A DNA stretch of 36,227 nt, taken from assembly GCA_012515615.1 (NCBI GenBank), contig JAAYYB010000197.1, positions 1 through 36,227 of the forward strand, given 5' to 3'. The notes under the pieces were generated by a model that did no database searches, had not been told where the DNA came from, and saw only the letters and a program-made list of their open reading frames with translations. Both the position numbers and the translations under genes were made by a program. Source of the stretch: Fibrobacter sp. (GTDB lineage Bacteria > Fibrobacterota > Chitinivibrionia > Chitinivibrionales > Chitinispirillaceae). Below are positions 1 to 9,040 of the stretch, piece by piece (the stretch's first letter is position 1; the number at the start of each line of letters is the position of its first letter).

Positions 1-54
1 AGTAATAGAATAGTGGGGCTGGAGTTACTTAAAGAGATGGTTTGCGCTGGATAG
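1..54 (+). CDS. possible C-terminal tail of a gene cut by the window edge
   Basis: From base 1 an open frame of 17 codons runs to a TAG at 52-54. Its translation (ending LLKEMVCAG) is protein-like, and no good frame continues beyond it. It could be the end of a gene lying to the left. Seventeen codons is short enough to be chance, so this is only a flag for whoever sees the upstream sequence. Confidence 0.2.
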   Translation, partial: SNRIVGLELLKEMVCAG

Positions 55-670
55 AACTTCCCTTTGAGATGAAAGTAAAAGATCTTCCTACAGTACACTG
101 CTTTTATTAGAGGCGCAGTCGAGAACCAGTATTGCCTTTTTTTGTTCCCGCACCTGATAACCTACAGATGAAAAACTGACTTTGTTGATTTAAGATGACT
201 CCAATATAGAATTACCTCTCTTTTGAAGGCTTACTCTGGAGCCTCAGAGATGAATTAGTGACAAAAAATCCAAAGTTCTTATTTCATCTCTGGGGTGAAC
301 TTCTTACTTAACCCGTAAAACTAACACTGTCACCTCTGAGTACCCCCCTTCCCAAACCTGCCACCGTACACTACCAGTCTACACTTTTCCTCCTCTCTCC
401 TAAAAAATTCCTTACAAATCTTCTGCTTTCCCCTTATAATAAAGAATAGTATTTTAAAAAATCATAACCTTCACATGCGCCAAATCAAGCAGAAATGGCC
501 AATTCCGGGTATTTCCCTCAAGGATCTTCCTGGTGTTCCATCGAGCTGAATTAATAAAAACATGAGGAAACTGATTAATACGGACTTCTTTCTATCCCTG
601 ATTCTTTTTAGCCCCGAGCGTTCATCATCCGGCGCACGGGCAATCAATTTCGACAACGGTTTCTGAGGGG
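55..670. other. intergenic stretch without a convincing gene
   Basis: I see no frame with protein-like composition and a ribosome binding site. A 61-codon minus-strand frame at 471-656 has no recognisable motif and starts with TTG. The only clear structure is the palindromic element at 242-298, with a degenerate third arm near 329-342 (a TCACCTCTGAG-like string). AT-rich stretches around 395-470 could hold promoter elements but none is strong enough to call. Confidence 0.5.
242..298. repeat. palindromic intergenic element, copy A
   Basis: The left arm CCTCAGAGATGA (242-253) and right arm TCATCTCTGGGGTGA (284-298) are inverted copies of each other, about 42 bp apart start to start. The arms reappear at 671-732 and many times at 29386-29900. 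The A+T-rich centre (AATCCAAAGTTCTTATT) also resembles the centres of other copies, so this is a family and not a chance hairpin. It could be a REP- or MITE-like element or a regulatory hairpin. Confidence 0.75.
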
Positions 671-732
671 CCCCGGAGATGACTCAGTATCAGTGACTAA
701 ATTTTAAAGTTATTCTTTCACCTCCGGGGTGA
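671..732. repeat. palindromic intergenic element, copy B, just upstream of the GH8 gene
   Basis: Left arm CCCCGGAGATGA (671-682) and right arm TCACCTCCGGGGTGA (718-732). Both arms carry a T-to-C type change relative to copy A that preserves pairing (CTCTGGGG/CCCCAGAG versus CTCCGGGG/CCCCGGAG). This compensatory change suggests the fold matters. The element ends 35 bases before the preferred GH8 start codon, so it would lie in or near the 5' leader. Confidence 0.72.
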
Positions 733-767
733 ATACAACACCGCGGCCCAGTGCAAAAGGTACTGAA

Positions 768-3700
768 ATGAGTAAATTGCAAATGACCAGACTACATAAA
801 AAAAGGAATATCTTGTTAAAATCAAATTTATTCGCTTTAATCATCGCCTCGGCCGCTTTTGCCCAGGAACCCATTCCCATATCAATCAATTCCAATGACC
901 CTGCTTTCCCTTTCCCGCAGTTTCAGCCTTATGTCAACCCATCTGCCACTCTGGGGAATGTTGGAACCCATAACAGCGTCGGTGTCCCTCATGCAGAGAT
1001 GGAAAAAACAATCAAGGATGCTTACCGGATAATGATGAACCGGGCGGAAAAACCGGGTGGAGGTGTAGGCGGGATCGACTACATTTACTACAAGTCAGAA
1101 CCGACATGTACGGAAGGTGACGGTTACGCCATGCTGGGTGCGGTAGCGATGGCTGACAAACCCACCTTTGATGGCTTGTGGTTGTGGATACATGATAATG
1201 CGATGAACAAAGTAAAGCGCTACAGTGACTGTCAGGAATCAAGCCCCGGGTACCGCTACAGCCAGCTTCCAGGCTGGAAAAATGTTTCAAATGACAACTC
1301 TGCCGCTGATGGTGACTTTGACATTGCATTGGCGCTTCTTTGCGCCTATAAGCAATGGGGTGAGTTCATGGGTGTAAATGATGCATGCGGTAACCCTATC
1401 TCCTATAAGCAGGCTGCTGTCGATTTCATTAAAGCCCTTACCGACACGCTTATCTTTGTTTCAAACGGTTCAACATGGCTCAGCGGCGACATCGGTTTTG
1501 ACGGCTACTTTAAAGGTGGAGATTCCTGGCAGGAACTGACTGACTGGGCAAATGATCCGGCCCGAAGCGGTGTTAATATCGAATCTAAGGGTCCTCAGGA
1601 GCAGTGGTTTGACTATACTGCCCCCTCATACTTTCGTCAGTTCGGTGATTTTCTTTCTGAGATAGATTCAGCAAAATACGCATGGAACATAAAACAGTTC
1701 CGCCGTGCTGAGGCATCGTCGGACTGGCTAATGGGACAGATGCTTAAAAATCCAGCTGCTATTCCTATTGCAGGCAAAGTATCTATCGGATCGGATAATG
1801 TGCCGGTTTTCCGCAATGCTAATCAGGGTGAAGACTTTCGCCTCGGGTGGAGAACTATTCTTAACTATGTCTGGCACGGGAATCCTTCATCGACCTGGGA
1901 CCCGGTTTCTCACCAGGTTATTCAGGGAACACCGAATACTTTTGAAAGAGACATGGGGCTGCGCTTTGCCCGTTTCCTCTGGGACCCCCGCCAGGACCCC
2001 TGGAAGAACCCCTGCGTTGCGGGTGCTGATGATAAGTTTACCTATTGGGGTCCTCACGTGTTGTGGACATTCTGGACCCTTAACGGAACAGATGGTGAAT
2101 TCTTTTTCCTGAACTGGATCCACAGTGTCGGCTCACCCTCCGCTGTTATCTCTCAGGATTTTAACCTGATGTCAGAGATGTACCGGCAGCTTGAACTCGA
2201 GTGGGATGTTGACACCCCCGGAGATGGCTATCTGACAAGTGTTCCACATTATTTCCATGGATGGTTCCGGGTTCTGGGACTGCTTGTGCTTTCAGGCAAC
2301 TACCATTCTCCGGCACAACTTGTACCCACTGCAAATATGAAGGTTTACCTTGACATCGACAAGACATTTGCATTTGAAAAAGACACCGTTACCTACACTA
2401 TCGATTACCGCAACTATGGATCTCTTGATGCACAGAATGTGGTGATAGTTGATACACTTCACCCTGATTTCCAGTTTCAGTCGGCAACCGATGACGGAAT
2501 ATTTAATGCATCTGCAAACACTGTGACCTGGAATATCGGTTCTGTGTCCGGATTTAAAACCGCAACCGGAATCGAACCTACAAGGGGACAGGTAAAACTG
2601 GTTGTCAAAGTGGCAAAGGCCACCCGCAAACAGTACCGAAACCGTGTTTCGATCTCCTGTGCAAACGGAAGCGGGTGGGCATCGAATGAATACCCCAACA
2701 ACATAACCTCTGTTATGGAGCGCAATTATCTGGATATCGCCAAACGAGCGCTTATTGTAAACAAAACCGCATCAGCAGCAGCGGTCAACCCGGGCAAAGA
2801 GATCGAGTTCACAATTGAGTTTGAAAACACCTCCGATGCAGGGTGGATTAACGGAGGGCGCCCGGGAGTACATCTCTCTTATGCCAGCGCGGCAGATCCC
2901 GCAAACCCTGCTATGAACACAATGAAAGTCAGGCTCTTCCATCACGCCCAGGAGGCCTATATCGATTACGGCAACTACCGTATCTCCTACTACCTTTTCG
3001 ATCCGGGATTGAAATGTTATCAAGGCACCGCTGATTGCCAAACAGGCTGGGGAGTACAGCCGACAATCACAGAAGGTCTGGATAAAAATTTCATTAAAAT
3101 CTTACATGAAAATATCACTCCCGGCGAAGACGCCAATGGTAAATGGAACCAGAGAATAATCATCCAGTTCTCCGACCCTCTTGATCCAGCCCGGGTCGAA
3201 AATCTTGCGGCAATCGACCATCACCTTCGCGAGTATGCAGGAATGCAGGGAAGAATTCACAAGGGCGGTACGATGCCTTTACGTCTTGCATGGAATCTGT
3301 TTTCTGGAAACTGGACAGCGGTAAACTGGGCAGATGACTGGTCGTGGGATCCGCAGGCACAGGATGATGACGGCGGGGTTTACTGGCCGATTACCGGGGA
3401 CTGGACAGATCTTGACAATCCCGATATTCCGGTAAATAACTGGGACCCAAAGAGCTGCAAAACAGCGGATTATACTGTTGATAACGTGCTGGTTGAGGAA
3501 TGGGACGGCTATACCTGGCGCCGTGTCTTTGGAAATGGGCCTCTTCCCGGCAGAGAAGCAGTAAATGTAGTCGTAAGAGACACAATCCCTGCGGGCTTTA
3601 CTTTCAGTCAATTTACAGGTAAATTTCCTTTTGATATCGAGCCGACAGTTTCCGGCAACATCATCACCTGGACTATCCCAAAACTCCAGATTAAAGAGAA

Positions 3701-6700
3701 AGGCACTATCACATACAAAGCAATCGCTTCCGGTGTATGCCCGGTACAATCAAAAGACATCATGACAAGAGCATGGATCAGCGCTGACAAGGAATCACCT
3801 GTCTACGACAGTGTTTCGGTACTTGTCACCTGCGATTCAATTCCTCCTCCTCCGCCCCCGCCTACCACTTTTTACAAACTGGCTAACACCAATACAATCG
3901 GGGCCGGAGATACGGTTATTTATACGCTGGCTTATAAACAGACACACGGAAACATGGTAACCGATGCCTCCGATATCAGCAAGTGGAACGATGTGGGTGG
4001 GGCCGGCAAACTGGGAATCGGGACCGATGGTACCATCTCATATAACATACGCAATGCACGCATGGTGTACAGTCAGTCTTATGGTGTAAACGGCACCATC
4101 GGAGGAACACTGAAACCGGCCACCTACAGTGAATTCGCCATTGTCGCACGTGATGACGGAACAAACTTCGTGGAAATCCGCATGAAGCAGGAGTACCGCG
4201 ATATGTGGATCAAGTTTTACAACAACGCGACACAGGTCGGCGGCGAGCAGAGATTCACCTATACCGGGTTCCCGGCTGCTTTTGATTTCAAGATTAAGCT
4301 CTCCGAAGATACTATCAGTTTCTGGGCGGGTGATACATCGGCGCTTCTTCCCAATGTCAGGCAGAACGGAATAAGTGTGCGGACAGGCTTTGCGGGTGTC
4401 AAATCTCTAAACGATCCCGGAACCACATTGTCAGGATGGTCTACTCATTTCGACATGAGTTATGATATTGTAATAAGTGACGCACTTCCCGATGGTCTCA
4501 CGTTTATATCCGCAGGTGGAGAAATTTCAACAGGCGCACTGGCCGGAACACAACTTACTGTCGATAATACAAACGGAACAGTCAACTGGAGAGTAGTATC
4601 CGGAAATGATGCACTCAACCATGGAGACTCTGTTACCGTGTGGATAAAGGCATTGTGCCATGCCTGTACAGTTGATTCGGTAATTAATACCGCTTACACA
4701 AATATGCGCGGAATTCCTGCCAACAGCATCGCCGCACAGTTAAGGACTCCTTGCATGGTAGAAGCGGGGAATCCGGATCACCTTGACATAGTAGTTGACA
4801 CATTAAATATCAACCTTCGGAATGATACTTCCCTTGAGCCGGTATTCATGGATGCCGGAACATTGAATTACAGGCTTTATGCAGTAATACGTGATGAAAA
4901 AGGAGTATTCATTGAAAAGGCGAACATTCCTTTGTGGATTAGCCGAGATGAAACGGTTGTCACTGTTTCCGGCCAGCCGGGTTCGCCCTGGGGAGGCCTG
5001 GTTACAAGAGCAGGCAGCGGACAGACTGTAATAGTTGTAAACAAAGACGGGCTGAAGCCCGATTCTGTTACAATTATTGCCGAAGCAGCTCCTCCATGGC
5101 CGGTTATCTCAACCGCAGTAATGGCCGATGAAAACGGAGACCTTATCCCTGATATGGTCACTATTACCCTTAATGACACATTTATGGTAAACCAGCAGCT
5201 AAACAATGTGGTTATCGATTACAAAGGCAATCTTTACACAGTCCCTGCTTCCGGAACAACTCTTCAGGACAGAACTCTTCATGCCCCCTTCCTTTCAAAA
5301 TCTGGAGTCGATCCGGTTCCCTCCGGCAGTGTGATGATGAACATTCTTGTTGAAGGCCGGGCGGAACAATCCTCGCGTATTTTCACCGATGGAGTCGGGC
5401 CGGGCGTTATAAGTGCTTCTCTTGCAGAAAATTTATCAGAAGCTATTGACACACTCTCAATTGAATTTTCCGAAGAGATAGATTATCAGGCTCTCACAGA
5501 AACATCGCTGCAGCTTATCAGAAACTCCGGGATCGATACAGTCACTCTTTCTGTTTCTTCGGCAAGTCTTTCCGGTATGAACCGTGCCATGGTTATTGTA
5601 AGCGCCAGTAACGGGATCAGGCCTCAGGCAGGCGATCTCCTGCGACTTTTACCGGGTGTACAGGGCGGAAGTGTTATTGACAAGTCCGGAAATAAGCCAC
5701 ACCTTCTGAACCAACCCGTTGTGATCGGGGCAAAACCGGCAACGTTGACAGGAGGATGGTACGTAGATGAAACTGCTGATGGTATTGTAGATGCTGTTTA
5801 CATGCAGTTCCACAGATCTGCTGTTCTTGACGACATACGTTTTTCTCTCTCCTGGAGCGGCCCTCAGCGGCTCAACGCAATCACATCTGAAAACTTTTCT
5901 CATGGGACAAACGATGCCATAGTGAAAGTTACCTTACCCGACAGTTTTCAGGTAGGTACCGGAATTAAAACTTCAGGAAGCATGTTCCTTCTTGTCGAGT
6001 CGATCTCATTTCCCGATCTTTACTGGACAATCGAGGCGGCAGACAGCGCAGCCCCGGTAATAAGCAGCGCCATAATTCATCCCGGTGTTATTCTCGAAAG
6101 TCAGGATGTCGTACCCGATACTTTAGAAGTCTCATTCTCTGAAGAGGTAATGATTGCAGATAACACCAATCCGTTTATTCTCTTTCAGCCGCCATCTTCA
6201 GATTATACTCTGTTAAATCCCGTATTGTTAACTCATCAACAGGAACGGGTCAGATACTCTTTTATTAATGTTTCCGGAGTCGAATACCCGTCAAGCGGTG
6301 ACAGTATAAGGATCAATCCGGCTTCAACTGTCAGGGACATGGCCGGGTTATGGCAGAATAATCCTTTAAACAGGCGGGCACCGGTAACAGTAAATACAAC
6401 AAAAACAAGCTGGGTAATGAAGTCAGGACCCAATCCATTCAGCCCTGCCTCAGGTCAGTCTCTTGCTGTACTCATTGCGTCGGCCGCATCCTCGAGGATA
6501 AAGCCTGTTGTCTCTTCTATCTCTCTAAGTATCTACGATGCAATTGGAAACAGGGTGATCAAAACAGAAGATTTTTCCAGAACTCCAGAAGGTTTTCTTC
6601 TGAGCTGGAATGGAAGAAACAGGAAAAACAGGGTTGTTGGAACCGGTCTATATATGGGAATTATCAAAGTAACCGATAATGAAGGGGGAATGACATTTAG

Positions 6701-6722
6701 AGTCAAGATTGCAGTCAAATAA
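768..6722 (+). CDS. secreted multidomain glycoside hydrolase family 8 enzyme (endo-glucanase/xylanase type)
   Basis: A 1984-residue secreted enzyme. The N-terminus has a basic stretch, a hydrophobic core and an Ala-Phe-Ala cleavage site near residue 32. The catalytic domain (about 50-510) shows the GH8 hallmarks: CTEGDGYAML with the likely general-acid Glu116, and AADGDFDIALALL with Asp181/Asp183, matching the GH8 signature. GH8 enzymes hydrolyse beta-1,4 (or mixed-linkage) glucan, xylan or chitosan; the substrate cannot be told here. Next come DUF11-like repeats (from about 525), a poly-Pro linker (about 1025-1033), another DUF11-like repeat, SbsA-like Ig domains (about 1440-1880) and a FlgD-like C-terminal domain (PNPFSP to the end) resembling the outer-surface sorting tails of Fibrobacterota and FCB relatives. 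I chose ATG 768 over GTG 729 because 729 lies inside a repeat and the signal peptide fits 768. It is monocistronic and convergent with the GH15 gene. Confidence 0.9.
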   Translation: MSKLQMTRLHKKRNILLKSNLFALIIASAAFAQEPIPISINSNDPAFPFPQFQPYVNPSATLGNVGTHNSVGVPHAEMEKTIKDAYRIMMNRAEKPGGGVGGIDYIYYKSEPTCTEGDGYAMLGAVAMADKPTFDGLWLWIHDNAMNKVKRYSDCQESSPGYRYSQLPGWKNVSNDNSAADGDFDIALALLCAYKQWGEFMGVNDACGNPISYKQAAVDFIKALTDTLIFVSNGSTWLSGDIGFDGYFKGGDSWQELTDWANDPARSGVNIESKGPQEQWFDYTAPSYFRQFGDFLSEIDSAKYAWNIKQFRRAEASSDWLMGQMLKNPAAIPIAGKVSIGSDNVPVFRNANQGEDFRLGWRTILNYVWHGNPSSTWDPVSHQVIQGTPNTFERDMGLRFARFLWDPRQDPWKNPCVAGADDKFTYWGPHVLWTFWTLNGTDGEFFFLNWIHSVGSPSAVISQDFNLMSEMYRQLELEWDVDTPGDGYLTSVPHYFHGWFRVLGLLVLSGNYHSPAQLVPTANMKVYLDIDKTFAFEKDTVTYTIDYRNYGSLDAQNVVIVDTLHPDFQFQSATDDGIFNASANTVTWNIGSVSGFKTATGIEPTRGQVKLVVKVAKATRKQYRNRVSISCANGSGWASNEYPNNITSVMERNYLDIAKRALIVNKTASAAAVNPGKEIEFTIEFENTSDAGWINGGRPGVHLSYASAADPANPAMNTMKVRLFHHAQEAYIDYGNYRISYYLFDPGLKCYQGTADCQTGWGVQPTITEGLDKNFIKILHENITPGEDANGKWNQRIIIQFSDPLDPARVENLAAIDHHLREYAGMQGRIHKGGTMPLRLAWNLFSGNWTAVNWADDWSWDPQAQDDDGGVYWPITGDWTDLDNPDIPVNNWDPKSCKTADYTVDNVLVEEWDGYTWRRVFGNGPLPGREAVNVVVRDTIPAGFTFSQFTGKFPFDIEPTVSGNIITWTIPKLQIKEKGTITYKAIASGVCPVQSKDIMTRAWISADKESPVYDSVSVLVTCDSIPPPPPPPTTFYKLANTNTIGAGDTVIYTLAYKQTHGNMVTDASDISKWNDVGGAGKLGIGTDGTISYNIRNARMVYSQSYGVNGTIGGTLKPATYSEFAIVARDDGTNFVEIRMKQEYRDMWIKFYNNATQVGGEQRFTYTGFPAAFDFKIKLSEDTISFWAGDTSALLPNVRQNGISVRTGFAGVKSLNDPGTTLSGWSTHFDMSYDIVISDALPDGLTFISAGGEISTGALAGTQLTVDNTNGTVNWRVVSGNDALNHGDSVTVWIKALCHACTVDSVINTAYTNMRGIPANSIAAQLRTPCMVEAGNPDHLDIVVDTLNINLRNDTSLEPVFMDAGTLNYRLYAVIRDEKGVFIEKANIPLWISRDETVVTVSGQPGSPWGGLVTRAGSGQTVIVVNKDGLKPDSVTIIAEAAPPWPVISTAVMADENGDLIPDMVTITLNDTFMVNQQLNNVVIDYKGNLYTVPASGTTLQDRTLHAPFLSKSGVDPVPSGSVMMNILVEGRAEQSSRIFTDGVGPGVISASLAENLSEAIDTLSIEFSEEIDYQALTETSLQLIRNSGIDTVTLSVSSASLSGMNRAMVIVSASNGIRPQAGDLLRLLPGVQGGSVIDKSGNKPHLLNQPVVIGAKPATLTGGWYVDETADGIVDAVYMQFHRSAVLDDIRFSLSWSGPQRLNAITSENFSHGTNDAIVKVTLPDSFQVGTGIKTSGSMFLLVESISFPDLYWTIEAADSAAPVISSAIIHPGVILESQDVVPDTLEVSFSEEVMIADNTNPFILFQPPSSDYTLLNPVLLTHQQERVRYSFINVSGVEYPSSGDSIRINPASTVRDMAGLWQNNPLNRRAPVTVNTTKTSWVMKSGPNPFSPASGQSLAVLIASAASSRIKPVVSSISLSIYDAIGNRVIKTEDFSRTPEGFLLSWNGRNRKNRVVGTGLYMGIIKVTDNEGGMTFRVKIAVK

Positions 6723-6811
6723 TTTCTGATGATTTTTTTTCTGTTAAGTTAAGACCTTAATCGCTGGTCTGGCAGAATAGAAGCCGGTTTTTTAAAGACA
6801 ATATCTTTCCT

Positions 6812-6826
6812 TCATCTCTCAGGGTG
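6812..6826. repeat. degenerate single arm of the palindromic family
   Basis: TCATCTCTCAGGGTG resembles the right arm TCATCTCTGGGGTGA of the intergenic family, here without a clear partner. It lies just after the GH8 gene, so the gene has family copies on both sides. With only one arm this may be chance. Confidence 0.3.
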
Positions 6827-6954
6827 CTATTCTTTTACGTACTGAGGCAGCTATAAATGCCGCTTCTAAATCCAATCCCATCTAATTCCTGCCACTTTCC
6901 ACTTGCAAGTCGCAAGGCAACACTTTCAACTTTCACTTTTCACTTTTACAAGCA

Positions 6955-8781
6955 TCATTTGTAACTAAGCTCCCCTTTTTCCACAATCTCCAGATTACCT
7001 GTGTCCAGCTTGTCTGAACCATATAGAAGTGTAGCCGTATCAATTAGTGCTAGGTGACTGTAAGCCTGGGGGAAATTACCCAAAAGTCTTCCTGTAGCGA
7101 ATTCTATATCCTCGCTGAAAAGCCCAAGATGATTGGAATGAGAGAGTAGTTTTTCAAACATCCGGTAGGCCTTTTCTTTTTCTCCTGTTTTATACAGAGC
7201 AGAAATCATCCAGAACGAACACAGAGTAAACGAGGATTCCGGTTTTCCAAAATCATCCTCATTCCGGTATCGAAACATCAAACCGTTATGGCACAGACGC
7301 TCCTCGGTCTTTTTGACAGTCGCGATATATTGCGGGTCCTGAGCGGAGAGAAAGCCCAGAGGCTCCATCAGAAGATTGGCCGCATCAAGATAATCACCGC
7401 CATAATACTGAGTAAACGACCCTGTTTCATTGCTCCACCCTTTACTCATAATATCATCCCTGATCAGATCGCGTATCTCCCGCCAGGACCTGGAATAATC
7501 CTCTTTTTCGAAAAGAGAGGCAATCAGCGACGCCCTGTCCATGGCCATCCAGCACAGTAGCTTCGAAAATGTAAAGTGCTTTTTCTGGCTCCGGAATTCC
7601 CATATTCCCCGGTCGGGTTCGTTCCAGGATTCAGTTACTGTTCTAGTGATGGATCTTACGATTGTCCAGAGACTCTCCTTTGTGTGAAGATCACAGCGGA
7701 ATGTGCTCAGAAACAAATAGATTACATCCAGCAGAACTCCATAAATATCATTCTGTTTCTGATTGAACGCGGCATTGCCCACCCGTACAGGTGTAGAATT
7801 TTCGTATCCGCTCAAATGTGTCAGCAGCCGTTCAGCAAGATTCTTCTCTCCTCTAATGCCATACATAATCTGTATTTTATCATCCTTGAACGGCACCACT
7901 TTCAGTATGAACTCCATATAGCGTTTGGCAGCGTTTATATGCCCCATACGTACCAGGACAGAAATCGCCATCGATGCATCCCTGATCCAGCAGTATCTGT
8001 AATCCCAGTTGCGCTCAGAACCCGCAGTTTCAGGAAGAGAGGTCGTAACTGCAGCCAGAAGAGCCCCTGTAGGCTGAAAAGAAAGCAGCTTAAGCGCAAG
8101 TAAACTTCGTAATATTTCGTCGCAGTAGGCTGATACAGAAAATGTGGATCTAGCCACCCAGCTCATCCAGTAAGCACGTGTAAGCTGATATTCCAGATTC
8201 ACATATTCTATATCAATCCCTGGAATTTTCTCATTATAGCTCAAAAGAAAATATGAGTCCTTTTCAAGTCGGAAACTACCGCCTTCGATTACCTCTTTTA
8301 ATGACAGATTCGAGTAAAGATAAATCGACTCATAATTACCGCTCCTGGAAGTGGTCTTGGCATAATGATTCTTGATTTCGGTAACAGTCCGAGAAAGACC
8401 ATAGTTCAGCGCAGGATTAAAATCCACCATGATCACCGGCTCACCCTCTCGCACTTTTATGTATCTGATTATATCCGGGGGGCAATGGTATCCACTACCA
8501 TCATATTTATACCTGGGCATGAAATCAATCAGATCAAATGCCCCGTCCACTGTTCGAAAAGAAGTAACAAGGATATTTGTATTTGGAAGATAGCGCTGCG
8601 TAGATGAAAGAAGGTTTTCAGGCGCTATGGAAAATTCCCCGCCTTTGTTTTTGTCAAGAATAGAGGCAAAGATTGACGGTGAGTCGAAGTGAGGAAGACA
8701 CAGCCACTCCAGACTCCCCTTTTCAGAGATTAAAGCCGCACTTGAACAGTTACCGATAACACCATAGTTCATGTTTTTCAT
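6955..8781 (-). CDS. GH15 glucoamylase/trehalase-family glycosidase
   Basis: A 608-residue cytoplasmic protein without signal peptide. The N-terminal beta domain (YGVIGNCSSAALISEKGSLEW) is followed by the (alpha/alpha)6 catalytic domain. Family motifs are NWDYRYCWIRDASMAI, a GYENSTPVRVGNAA segment, EPDRGIWEFRS with the presumed acid Glu, and LFSEDIEFATG...GNFPQAYSHLALI with the presumed base Glu near the C-terminus. Members hydrolyse alpha-glucosidic bonds from glucans, and one branch (known from mycobacteria) is a trehalase. Its position 259 bp downstream of an otsA-otsB fusion on the same strand favours a role in trehalose turnover, but this is inference. Start ATG 8781 is preceded by AGGTG at suitable spacing. 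The gap to the upstream gene allows its own promoter. Confidence 0.9.
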   Translation of the reverse strand: MKNMNYGVIGNCSSAALISEKGSLEWLCLPHFDSPSIFASILDKNKGGEFSIAPENLLSSTQRYLPNTNILVTSFRTVDGAFDLIDFMPRYKYDGSGYHCPPDIIRYIKVREGEPVIMVDFNPALNYGLSRTVTEIKNHYAKTTSRSGNYESIYLYSNLSLKEVIEGGSFRLEKDSYFLLSYNEKIPGIDIEYVNLEYQLTRAYWMSWVARSTFSVSAYCDEILRSLLALKLLSFQPTGALLAAVTTSLPETAGSERNWDYRYCWIRDASMAISVLVRMGHINAAKRYMEFILKVVPFKDDKIQIMYGIRGEKNLAERLLTHLSGYENSTPVRVGNAAFNQKQNDIYGVLLDVIYLFLSTFRCDLHTKESLWTIVRSITRTVTESWNEPDRGIWEFRSQKKHFTFSKLLCWMAMDRASLIASLFEKEDYSRSWREIRDLIRDDIMSKGWSNETGSFTQYYGGDYLDAANLLMEPLGFLSAQDPQYIATVKKTEERLCHNGLMFRYRNEDDFGKPESSFTLCSFWMISALYKTGEKEKAYRMFEKLLSHSNHLGLFSEDIEFATGRLLGNFPQAYSHLALIDTATLLYGSDKLDTGNLEIVEKGELSYK

Positions 8782-9040
8782 GTTAACACCTGATTAATTG
8801 AAAATTTTCTAATTCAGTAGCGCCCTGCTTAATAGATCTCCTCGGATTATCATGTAATCATATACTATAGATATGAAACGTCAGAAAGAAACCAGAAAAA
8901 ATCAGGTTTGTATTTATATGAGAAATTTGGATTATTTGCATTCATTGTATAAAGCTCCCCTTTACAATCAGAGCTCGGCATTCAAAAGATCACAATATTA
9001 TTCTACCAGAACACTACTGATTCAAACAGCCAAAAACATC

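Noticed and set aside
729-767. Upstream GTG start for the GH8 gene
   Set aside because: It lies inside a palindromic repeat and would put 13 non-signal residues before the signal peptide; ATG 768 fits better.
6723-6954. Pyrimidine-rich near-repeats (CACTTTTCACTTTT-type) after the GH8 gene
   Set aside because: Short simple-sequence drift in a convergent intergenic gap; no arms, period or second copy to support a feature.
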